Assembly (NCBI RefSeq): GCF_011759385.1
Contig: NZ_JAARLY010000003.1
Coordinates: 248,001-312,000 of the forward strand
Reading direction: 5' to 3'
Source: Oleiagrimonas sp. C23AA
GTDB taxonomy: Bacteria; Pseudomonadota; Gammaproteobacteria; Xanthomonadales; Rhodanobacteraceae
DNA: 64,000 bases
Shown here: positions 57,325-64,000 of the stretch, piece after piece
How the letters are laid out: each line of letters starts with the position of its first letter
Position numbering within the stretch: the first letter of the stretch is position 1
Translations under genes and position numbers: made by a program
Notes under the pieces: model-generated
What the model saw: the letters and a program-made list of their open reading frames with translations, nothing else
Databases searched by the model: none
Told to the model about the DNA's origin: nothing

Positions 57325-59367
57325 ATGCAGTTTCGATCAAGCCATGTCCCCGGAACGGTCCGTTTCGCGGCCTTGATGTTGCTGGTTTGCCTGGCGCTTT
57401 TCAGCGCCGGGGCGAGGGCAGGTATCGACGTGCAGGCCGATGAGCTGAGTGTGGGTGATATGCACTTCAGCAAGCTGCATCTGGTGCTGTCCAACGACCC
57501 TGACGGCAACCTGGCGGTGACACTGGACGCAGCCTCGGCGCAGGTGCCTGCGATGGGCTGGCACCACGTCGCCGTGCATCTTCAGGGACAGGTGACGCGT
57601 CAGGCCCAGCAACGCTGGCAGCTGGCCGGTGCGCTGAAGCTTAGACACGCGCCAGGCGGAATGATGGGCGACGGTACACTGAACATCGCCGTTGATGGCG
57701 ACGCCAACACGCTTGAGGTTTCCCTTTCACAAGCCAAGGCGCAGGCCTCTGCCGCCTTGCCGTTGGATATGCCCACGCATGCACAGGTAACGCTTGATGC
57801 CGTGCCACTGGGGTGGCTGCAGGGCTTGCTCAGCCAGGCCTGGTCCGCTGGCAAGCTCAAGTCAGGCCGTGTCGATGGACGCTTGGCTCTGGACGTGCTG
57901 AGCGACGGTGTACAGACCTCGGGTCAATTCAAACTGACGGGGGCCGGCATCGATTCGACCGGTGGCTCCATCGCTGCACAGAAGCTGAGCGCCGATGGCC
58001 ATTTTTCGCTGGATACCCGTGTAAAGCCGGTCAAGATATCGGTGGACACCACCCTGAGTCACGGGCAGGTATTGTTGGGTCCGCTATATGCGCAATTACC
58101 CTCCCACCCTGTGCGTTTGACGCTGACAGCGCTGGCCGGGGCGCAGGGGATCTCGCTGCGCGATTTGCGCTTCAGCGATCCGGACGCACTGCGACTGAAT
58201 GGCCGCATCGACTTCAATCACCAGGGTGACCTGGCACGGTTGGATCTGGATCATGTACAGGCCAGTTTTCCGGCCGCCTATCGACGTTATGCTCGCAGCT
58301 GGCTGGATCAGGCCGGCTTTGAGAACCTGCATGTCAGTGGTGGTCTTGGCGCGCAGGTGGCCTTCGGGGTCAAAGGACTGAATCGGCTGTCACTGGACGC
58401 CAACCACATGGATGTGAGCGATGCGCAAGGGCGCTTCGACATCCAGAATCTGGATGGTGGTATCGACTGGATTGCCCACGGTTCGCTGCCGGCCACCACG
58501 CTCAGCTGGTCGGCGCTCAAGCTGTATCGTATCCCCAACGGCGCGTCGACCGCCCACTGGCAATCGAAGGGCGGTGCGCTGGCGCTGACTCAACCATTAT
58601 CGGTACCGGTCTTGGGTGGGCAACTGGTGGTCTCGCAACTGGACTGGCGGCCTGCCGCCAGCAAGGGGCAGAGGCTGGACACGGCGCTGGCGCTCACCGG
58701 CATCAATCTGAAATCCCTGTGCAAGGTACTGGGCTGGCCGCAGTTTCCCGGTACGCTTGCCGGCTCCATTCCGGGGCTGCGCTATCAGAATGGTCGTTTC
58801 GACCTTGACGGTGGGCTCTCGCTCAACGTTTTCGATGGCTTTGTCGATGTCACGCGACTGTCGCTGGAGCACCCCTTCGGCAATGCGCCGGTGCTGGCCG
58901 GTGATATGAACCTCAAGGCGCTGGACCTGGCCAAGATCACCTCGGTGTTCGACTTTGGCTCGATCACCGGTCGCCTGCACGGGCATGTGAACGACCTGCG
59001 GCTGGTCGACTGGTCGCCGGTGGCCTTCGATGCCGAGCTGCTGGCCGACAGCGGTGGACGCATCAGCCAGCGCGCCGTGAACAACCTGACGTCGGTGGGC
59101 GGCGGCGGTATGGCCGGTGGCCTGCAGGGCGTGGTGCTGAAGCTTTTTGACAGCTTCGGCTACAGGCGCATTGGCCTGCGCTGCAAGCTTCAGGGCTCGG
59201 TGTGCCACATGGGTGGGCTGGAGCCCGACGGCAATGGCTTTACCATCGTGGAAGGACGCGGTCTTCCCCACCTTAGCGTGATCGGCCATCAGCGCCGCGT
59301 CAGCTGGCCCACCCTGGTCAATCGTCTGGAAGCGGCCACCAAAAGTGGCGGGCCGGTGGTGCGTTGA
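57325..59367 (+). CDS. ydbH: YdbH-family AsmA-like protein
   Basis: 680-residue envelope protein with an N-terminal membrane anchor or signal (about 12-33: FAALMLLVCLALFSAGARA) and a long beta-rich region of repeating VTLDAxxL/LxLxGxDL strands typical of AsmA-like proteins. The C-terminal part (FDFGSITGRLHGHVNDLRLVDWSPVAFDAEL, VNNLTSVGGGGMAGGLQG) matches YdbH (Pfam dicarboxylate-transport type). In E. coli YdbH, TamB and YhdP are redundant in moving phospholipids to the outer membrane. ATG 57325 is preferred because the upstream in-frame ATG overlaps the divergent gene start. Confidence 0.8.
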   Translation: MQFRSSHVPGTVRFAALMLLVCLALFSAGARAGIDVQADELSVGDMHFSKLHLVLSNDPDGNLAVTLDAASAQVPAMGWHHVAVHLQGQVTRQAQQRWQLAGALKLRHAPGGMMGDGTLNIAVDGDANTLEVSLSQAKAQASAALPLDMPTHAQVTLDAVPLGWLQGLLSQAWSAGKLKSGRVDGRLALDVLSDGVQTSGQFKLTGAGIDSTGGSIAAQKLSADGHFSLDTRVKPVKISVDTTLSHGQVLLGPLYAQLPSHPVRLTLTALAGAQGISLRDLRFSDPDALRLNGRIDFNHQGDLARLDLDHVQASFPAAYRRYARSWLDQAGFENLHVSGGLGAQVAFGVKGLNRLSLDANHMDVSDAQGRFDIQNLDGGIDWIAHGSLPATTLSWSALKLYRIPNGASTAHWQSKGGALALTQPLSVPVLGGQLVVSQLDWRPAASKGQRLDTALALTGINLKSLCKVLGWPQFPGTLAGSIPGLRYQNGRFDLDGGLSLNVFDGFVDVTRLSLEHPFGNAPVLAGDMNLKALDLAKITSVFDFGSITGRLHGHVNDLRLVDWSPVAFDAELLADSGGRISQRAVNNLTSVGGGGMAGGLQGVVLKLFDSFGYRRIGLRCKLQGSVCHMGGLEPDGNGFTIVEGRGLPHLSVIGHQRRVSWPTLVNRLEAATKSGGPVVR

Positions 59368-59437
59368 GACGCCGCTCCCTGCAGGAAGCGTGGCAGGTAT
59401 GGGATCATCTTCATTGTATTGGCGAAGGAGCAAGCGC

Positions 59438-60049
59438 ATGCGCAAGGCGTGGTTCGGCCTGATGGCCCTGGTGGCGGTAAGCCTGATTGGCTGCGTCACC
59501 ATCAATGTGTATTTTCCCGAAGCTGCGGCAAAGAAAGCGGCCGACCAGTTCATTGGATCGGTGCTGAGCGAGCAGGCCACCGCACAGCCGCAAGATCAGA
59601 AGGACGCGGACAAGTCTCAGCAGCAACAGCCGCCCGGGAACCAGCCATCGGCCAGCGTGTTCGACCTCCTGATTCCAGCCGCCCATGCGGCCAGCCCGAA
59701 CCTGCGTATCCATACCCCCGCTATCGACAAGCTGCACGATGCGATGAAACAACGCTTCCAGCAGCATCTGAAGTCATGGCTGAATGATGGTGCGGTTGGC
59801 TTCACCCAGGATGGCATGGTGGCCGTGCGTGATGCCGGCAAGGTGCCGTTGAGCCAGCGCGCGGCGCTCAAGTCGACGGTGGCGGCCGAGAACCGCGATC
59901 GGCAGGCGCTGTATCGCGAGATTGCCAACGCCAACGGTCATCCGGACTGGCAGTCGGACATTCGCAGCACCTTTGCCCAGCTGTGGATTAAGAAAGCCCA
60001 GTCAGGCTGGTACTATCGCGACGCCTCCGGTCACTGGAAGCGCAAGTAG
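59438..60049 (+). CDS. ydbL: YdbL-type (DUF1318) lipoprotein
   Basis: 203-residue lipoprotein. A lipobox LIGC gives Cys19, followed by VTINVYFPEAAAKKAADQFI of DUF1318 lipoproteins. A Gln/Pro-rich linker (about 60-80) leads to a C-terminal domain ending NRDRQALYREIANANG...GHWKRK, as in E. coli YdbL. E. coli encodes a separate lipoprotein YnbE and periplasmic YdbL with YdbH; here one protein seems to combine a lipid anchor with the YdbL domain. AAGGAG precedes the ATG. Ended by the terminator at 60079. Confidence 0.82.
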   Translation: MRKAWFGLMALVAVSLIGCVTINVYFPEAAAKKAADQFIGSVLSEQATAQPQDQKDADKSQQQQPPGNQPSASVFDLLIPAAHAASPNLRIHTPAIDKLHDAMKQRFQQHLKSWLNDGAVGFTQDGMVAVRDAGKVPLSQRAALKSTVAAENRDRQALYREIANANGHPDWQSDIRSTFAQLWIKKAQSGWYYRDASGHWKRK

Positions 60050-60078
60050 TTCCAGGTGATCGTTTCATTCGTTATTTT

Positions 60079-60107
60079 CGCCCGGACGTTTGCAAGGTCC
60101 GGGCGTT
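60079..60107 (+). terminator. terminator of ydbH-ydbL
   Basis: CGCCCGGAC/GTCCGGGCG stem with a 9-nt loop and a short T-run, 14 bp before rlmD. Confidence 0.7.
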
Positions 60108-60120
60108 TGCATATTGATTC

Positions 60121-61419
60121 ATGAAGATAGCCGACGTAGACATTACCGACCTGACCCATGATGGCCGCGGCGTGGCCCGCATCGACGGCAAGGCCGTGTT
60201 CGTGGCCGGCGCGCTGACCGGTGAACGGGTACGCGCACGCACCGTGCGCCGCCATCGCTCGTTCGATGAAGCGGTGACCGAAGAGGTGTACCAGGCCTCG
60301 CCCGATCGGGTGACGCCCAAATGCGCGCACTTTGGCCTGTGCGCCGGCTGCTCGCTGCAGCATCTGGCGCCGGAGGCGCAGATCGCAGCCAAGCAGCGCG
60401 TATTGGCCGAGAACTTCGAGCGCATCGGCAAGGTGAAGCCCGATCGCTGGCTGGAACCACTGACCGACGAGCCCTGGGCGTATCGCCGCAAGGGGCGTCT
60501 TTCAGTGCGCTATGTCGCCAAGAAGGAACGTGTGCTGGTGGGCTTTCGCGAGTCCAATCCGCGCTACGTGGCCGATGTGCGCCATTGTCAGGTGCTGCAT
60601 CCGGCGCTGGGTCCGAAGATCGAGGCCATCGGCGAGCTGGTTGGCCGCATGCACGCGGCGCGCGAGATTCCGCAGATCGAGTTTGCCGCCGGTGATAGTA
60701 CCGTGGCGCTGGTGTTCCGCCATCTGGTGCCGCTGGATGAGCACGATCAGCAGCTGCTGATCGAATTTGCCAAGGCGCACGACTTTGCCATCTTCCTGCA
60801 GCCCAAAGGGCTGGACAGCGTGCATCCGCTGTATCCGGACAACCCGCAGCTGGCGTTTGCCATTCCGGCCTACGATATCGAGCTGAAGTTCCGGCCGCTG
60901 GATTTTGTCCAGGTCAATGCCGGCATGAACCAGCGCATGATCGATCACGCCATGGCGCTGCTCGATCCGCAGCCGGATGACCGGGTGCTGGACCTGTTCT
61001 GTGGCCTGGGCAATTTCACCTTGCCGGTGGCGCGTCGCGTGGCCGAGGTGGCCGGCGTCGAGGGTGACGATGGCCTGGTGCGCCGCGCCGCCGAGAACGC
61101 CACCCACAATGGCATCGACAACGCGCAGTTTCATGTCGCCAACCTGTTCGAGGATCACCGCAAGGCGACCTGGGCGCGCCAGGATTGGACCAAGCTGCTG
61201 CTGGATCCACCGCGGGCCGGTGCCGACAAGGTGCTGGAGTTCCTGCCCGGCAAACACACCCGGCGCATTGTGTACGTTTCCTGCCATCCGGCCTCGCTGG
61301 CGCGCGATGCGGGCATCCTGGTCAACCAGCACGGCTTTCGACTGGCCGCAGCCGGCGTGATGGACATGTTCCCGCACACCGCGCATGTGGAGTCGATTGC
61401 GCTGTTCGAGCGCGACTGA
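60121..61419 (+). CDS. rlmD: 23S rRNA (uracil-1939-C5)-methyltransferase RlmD
   Basis: 432-residue radical-free SAM methyltransferase. A TRAM RNA-binding domain (about 1-57) precedes iron-sulfur cysteines in CAHFGLCAGC (about 69-78) with a fourth in RHCQVL (about 157). The SAM motif is LDLFCGLGNFTLP (about 290) and the catalytic cysteine is in VYVSCHPASLARDA (about 388). ATG 60121 fits the family start. 12 bp separate it from the CYTH gene. Confidence 0.95.
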   Translation: MKIADVDITDLTHDGRGVARIDGKAVFVAGALTGERVRARTVRRHRSFDEAVTEEVYQASPDRVTPKCAHFGLCAGCSLQHLAPEAQIAAKQRVLAENFERIGKVKPDRWLEPLTDEPWAYRRKGRLSVRYVAKKERVLVGFRESNPRYVADVRHCQVLHPALGPKIEAIGELVGRMHAAREIPQIEFAAGDSTVALVFRHLVPLDEHDQQLLIEFAKAHDFAIFLQPKGLDSVHPLYPDNPQLAFAIPAYDIELKFRPLDFVQVNAGMNQRMIDHAMALLDPQPDDRVLDLFCGLGNFTLPVARRVAEVAGVEGDDGLVRRAAENATHNGIDNAQFHVANLFEDHRKATWARQDWTKLLLDPPRAGADKVLEFLPGKHTRRIVYVSCHPASLARDAGILVNQHGFRLAAAGVMDMFPHTAHVESIALFERD

Positions 61420-61431
61420 CGGCGCCGGCGC

Positions 61432-61947
61432 ATGGGTATCGAGATCGAGCGCAAGTTCCTCTTGGCCGGCGACGGCTGGCGCGACCACGTCGAGCGCAGC
61501 CAGCACATGGCGCAAGGGTATCTGGTCGACGCCGCCGCCATTGGCGCCGGCCATGCGCGCAGCTCGGTGCGGGTGCGGCTGGCCGGCGACCAGGCCTGGC
61601 TCAACATCAAGTCGGCCACTGCCGGCATCGAGCGCCAGGAGTTCGAGTACGCCATTGCCCATGCCGACGGTCGGTACATGCTGGAGACGTTGTGCAACGG
61701 GGTGATCGAGAAAATGCGGCATTTCGTGCGCGTGGAAGGCACGCTGTTCGAGTTGGATGTATTCGAGGGCAGCAACGCCGGCCTGGCCGTGGCCGAGGTC
61801 GAGCTGCCTTCAGTGGACGCGCCATTTCCGCACCCAGACTGGCTGGGACGCGAGGTGAGCCAGTTGTCGCGCTACTACAACCATCAGCTGATTGCCTACC
61901 CGTACAGCCAATGGAGCGAGGCCGAGCGCCGCGCGGAGGATGCCTGA
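61432..61947 (+). CDS. CYTH domain protein
   Basis: 171-residue triphosphate tunnel metalloenzyme (CYTH). The signature IEIERKFLL (residues 3-11) and the later alternating Glu/Arg/Lys strand residues that line the tunnel (for example FELDVFEG, VAEVELPS) are clear. Such proteins are triphosphatases or adenylate cyclases; activity here is unknown. Its TGA shares one base with the nagZ ATG (TGATG). Confidence 0.9.
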   Translation: MGIEIERKFLLAGDGWRDHVERSQHMAQGYLVDAAAIGAGHARSSVRVRLAGDQAWLNIKSATAGIERQEFEYAIAHADGRYMLETLCNGVIEKMRHFVRVEGTLFELDVFEGSNAGLAVAEVELPSVDAPFPHPDWLGREVSQLSRYYNHQLIAYPYSQWSEAERRAEDA

Positions 61948-62951
61948 TGCTGTTGACCGGAATTGCCGGCACCGAACTTTCCGCGCGCGATATCGAGCGT
62001 CTGCGCGTGCCGCAGGTCAGTGGCGTGGTGCTTTTCGCGCGCAACTTCGTCTCGCGCGAGCAGGTTACGGCGCTGATCGATGCCATGCGCGAGGTGCGCG
62101 GTGACGATGATTTCATCGTCGGCGTGGATCAGGAAGGCGGCCGCGTGCAACGTTTCCGCGAAGGCTTTACCGCCTTGCCGCCGCTGGCACGCATTGGCGA
62201 GCGCCACAGCGAAGACCCGGGCCTGGCGCGTGCCCTGGCCGAAGAGCACGCCTGGCTGATGGCCAGCGAGATGCGCGCGGTGGGCGTGGACATCAGTTTT
62301 GCGCCGGTGATCGACCTGGCGCGCGGCAATCGCGCCATTGGTGACCGCGCCTTCCATGCCGACCCGGAGGTAGTCGCCGAACTGGCCGATGCCTACATCC
62401 GCGGCATGCACATGGCCGGCATGGCGGCGACCATCAAGCATTTTCCAGGCCATGGCTCGGTGGCCGAAGACACGCATGTCGATGTCGCTCGCGACAGTCG
62501 CGACATGCAGGCAATCTGCGCCGAGGACCTGGTACCGTTCGCCGACTGCATCGCCCTGGGTGTGGAGGCGGTGATGATGGCGCACGTGATCTACCCGGCC
62601 ATCGACGACACCCCGGCGGGTCGCTCGCCGGTATGGATTGGTCAGATCCTGCGTCAGGAGCTGGGATTTGAGGGCATCGTGTTCAGCGATGACATCAGCA
62701 TGGCGGCGGCCGGCGAGGGCGATGCCATGCGCCAGCGCGTGCTGGCGCACCTTGAGGCCGGTTGCGACCTGATCCTGGCCTGCCAACCCGATGCCTTCGA
62801 AGCGGCCATCGAAGCCGTGGATGGTCTTGCACCATGTGATCGTGCCCGCGTGGCCACGCTTCGCGGCGAGGCGGCGGCTGGCTGGGATGCGCTGATCGAC
62901 AATCCGCAGCGCGATCGTTTTCTCGCTCGCCTGGCCATGCTTCAGGCTTGA
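61947..62951 (+). CDS. nagZ: beta-N-acetylhexosaminidase NagZ
   Basis: 334-residue glycoside hydrolase family 3 enzyme that removes GlcNAc from anhydromuropeptides in peptidoglycan recycling. GVDQEGGRVQRF (about 49-60), the flexible loop KHFPGHGSVAEDTH with the catalytic His (about 165), and the nucleophile Asp in VFSDDISM (about 245) are all present. Starts inside the CYTH stop. Followed by hpt after 22 bp. Confidence 0.96.
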   Translation: MLLTGIAGTELSARDIERLRVPQVSGVVLFARNFVSREQVTALIDAMREVRGDDDFIVGVDQEGGRVQRFREGFTALPPLARIGERHSEDPGLARALAEEHAWLMASEMRAVGVDISFAPVIDLARGNRAIGDRAFHADPEVVAELADAYIRGMHMAGMAATIKHFPGHGSVAEDTHVDVARDSRDMQAICAEDLVPFADCIALGVEAVMMAHVIYPAIDDTPAGRSPVWIGQILRQELGFEGIVFSDDISMAAAGEGDAMRQRVLAHLEAGCDLILACQPDAFEAAIEAVDGLAPCDRARVATLRGEAAAGWDALIDNPQRDRFLARLAMLQA

Positions 62952-62973
62952 ACCACTTCTAGGAGGACATGCC

Positions 62974-63525
62974 ATGAAGGCGGATGCATCTTTGGCCGAG
63001 GCGCTGGCGCACTCGGACCTTCTGTTCGACCGCGCCACCCTGGGTGTGGAAATCGCCCGCATGGGCAAGGCCATCGATGCCGAACTGGATGGCGAGCGTG
63101 CGGTGTTCATCACCGTGATGCACGGCGCGCTGGTGTTTGCTGGCGAACTGGCCCTGGCCATTGCCACCGATCTGGAGTTTGATTACGTGCACGCCACGCG
63201 CTACCGCGGCGATACCGCTGGCGGCCAGCTGCATTGGCTGCGCGAGCCCAAGGCCGATATGCAGGGGCGCACGGTACTGCTGGTCGATGACATACTGGAC
63301 GAGGGCCATACGCTGAAGGCTGTGCGTGATGCCTGTCTGGCGCGGGGCGCACGTCGTGTGCTGGTGGCCACGCTCTGCAGCAAGCAGCACGCGCGCCGGG
63401 TGGAGGGCATCAACGCCGACTTCAATGGCGTCGAAGTAGCCGACCGTTACGTGTTCGGCTATGGCATGGATTATCACGAACAAGGCCGCAACCTGCCGGG
63501 TATCTTTGCCCTGCGTGAGGCCTGA
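62974..63525 (+). CDS. hpt: hypoxanthine-guanine phosphoribosyltransferase
   Basis: 183-residue purine salvage enzyme making IMP or GMP. The PRPP-binding motif VLLVDDILDEGHTL (about 94-107) is intact, preceded by a RYRGDT segment of the type I PRTase fold. AGGAGG ribosome site before the ATG. In Pseudomonas the same neighbour order nagZ-hpt-mtnP is known; salvaged hypoxanthine from the MTIP reaction is the substrate here. Confidence 0.93.
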   Translation: MKADASLAEALAHSDLLFDRATLGVEIARMGKAIDAELDGERAVFITVMHGALVFAGELALAIATDLEFDYVHATRYRGDTAGGQLHWLREPKADMQGRTVLLVDDILDEGHTLKAVRDACLARGARRVLVATLCSKQHARRVEGINADFNGVEVADRYVFGYGMDYHEQGRNLPGIFALREA

Positions 63526-63549
63526 CTGCGGTGCAAGCGAGAGAGCGAC

Positions 63550-64000
63550 ATGGCCATTGATCTTGCCGTTATTGGCGGTACCGGTCTTTACCAGTTTCCC
63601 GGGTTGAACAACATCGAGCGCCATACGGTGGACACGCCCTATGGCGTTCCTTCCGATGCCATTGTCAGCGGCACGCTCGGCGACAAGCGCGTGGCTTTTC
63701 TGGCTCGTCATGGTGAGTCGCACAGCCTGCCGCCGCACCGGGTCAATTACCGGGCCAATATCTGGGCATTGAAGGAGCTGGGCGCGCAACGCGTCATTGG
63801 CGTCAATGCCGTGGGCGGTATCCGCCACGATATGGGGCCGCGGGTGCTGGTTGTGCCCGATCAGGTGATTGACTACACCCATGGGCGGCTTTCCAGCTTC
63901 TGCGACGTGGAAGGCGCCGAAGTACTGCATATCGATTTCACCGAACCCTATACCATGCCTTTGCGCCAGGCCATGCTGGATGCGGCGCGGCGCATCGACA
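63550..64000 (+). CDS. mtnP: S-methyl-5'-thioinosine phosphorylase (5' part)
   Basis: First 150 codons of a nucleoside phosphorylase, cut by the window end. GGTGLY (about 9-14), ARHG (about 51-54), PHRVNYRANIWALKELG and VNAVGGI are typical of the MTAP/MTIP family. The Pseudomonas member phosphorolyses methylthioinosine to hypoxanthine, which fits hpt directly upstream. It links to the mtn operon at the left end of the window, but MTIP versus MTAP specificity needs the missing C-terminus. Confidence 0.9.
   Translation, partial: MAIDLAVIGGTGLYQFPGLNNIERHTVDTPYGVPSDAIVSGTLGDKRVAFLARHGESHSLPPHRVNYRANIWALKELGAQRVIGVNAVGGIRHDMGPRVLVVPDQVIDYTHGRLSSFCDVEGAEVLHIDFTEPYTMPLRQAMLDAARRID

Overview
The window is chromosomal DNA of a high-GC gammaproteobacterium. 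Gene content and order point to the order Xanthomonadales (Lysobacterales), most likely the Rhodanobacteraceae (Rhodanobacter/Dyella-like). Supporting signs are a Tat-exported HiPIP, a PHA_gran_rgn protein, an algU-mucA-mucD type sigma-E locus, a tandem lepB pair followed by a DUF4845 gene, S-methylthioinosine phosphorylase beside hpt and nagZ, and a class II-like EPSP synthase. No phage, transposon, IS element or CRISPR array was seen. The family assignment is inference from gene content, not from a search.

Layout. 1-1300: methionine salvage genes on the minus strand (mtnB-mtnD-start of mtnC); the pathway reappears at the right edge with mtnP. 1493-10186: a HiPIP, two tandem APC amino-acid permeases, a Nudix hydrolase, two MFS transporters (one coupled to a TetR regulator with a palindromic operator), a secreted orphan and yajQ. 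10187-10871: gene-free, with three intrinsic terminators and a candidate small RNA. 10872-14855: acnA divergent from a cysteine-free OxyR-like LysR regulator. 14860-20251: nudJ-mnmA-hflD, clpS-clpA and infA. 20372-29123: a PHA-system protein, a tail-anchored FHA protein, the serC-pheA-aroA amino-acid series, kdsB with a low-molecular-weight phosphatase, then uvrC and pgsA.

29211-29916 is a tRNA array corresponding to E. coli glyW-cysT-leuZ (Gly-Cys-Gly-Leu). Its tRNA-Leu(UAA) gene is split by a 218-nt group I intron, the most striking element of the window. 30089-34443: ppsA divergent from its regulator ppsR, then a DUF1249 protein and a small orphan. 34601-35319: two head-to-tail copies of a tRNA Ala-Glu-Asp set, each with its own promoter. 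35533-43611: a CPA2 antiporter, a Mip-type FKBP, UDP-glucose dehydrogenase, slyX, a DUF2058 protein, a DMT permease and a FadJ-type beta-oxidation enzyme.

43802-46893: a small uncharacterised protein translationally coupled to a GGDEF/EAL protein. 47032-50026: rpoE-rseA-mucD with sigma-E type promoters before rpoE and before mucD. 50181-56544: lepA, two lepB genes, DUF4845, rnc, era and recO, a translation/secretion/RNA-processing series with several overlapping junctions. 56541-60049: an orphan receiver-Hpt protein and a YdbH/YdbL pair (AsmA-like envelope lipid-transport type). 60121-64000: rlmD, a CYTH protein, nagZ, hpt and the start of mtnP.

Most genes are compact housekeeping units, often joined by 1- or 4-nt start/stop overlaps. 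The regulatory interest lies in the intron, the paired sigma-E promoters, two leader terminators ahead of regulator genes (LysR, ppsR) and the gene-free stretch at 10.2-10.9 kb.
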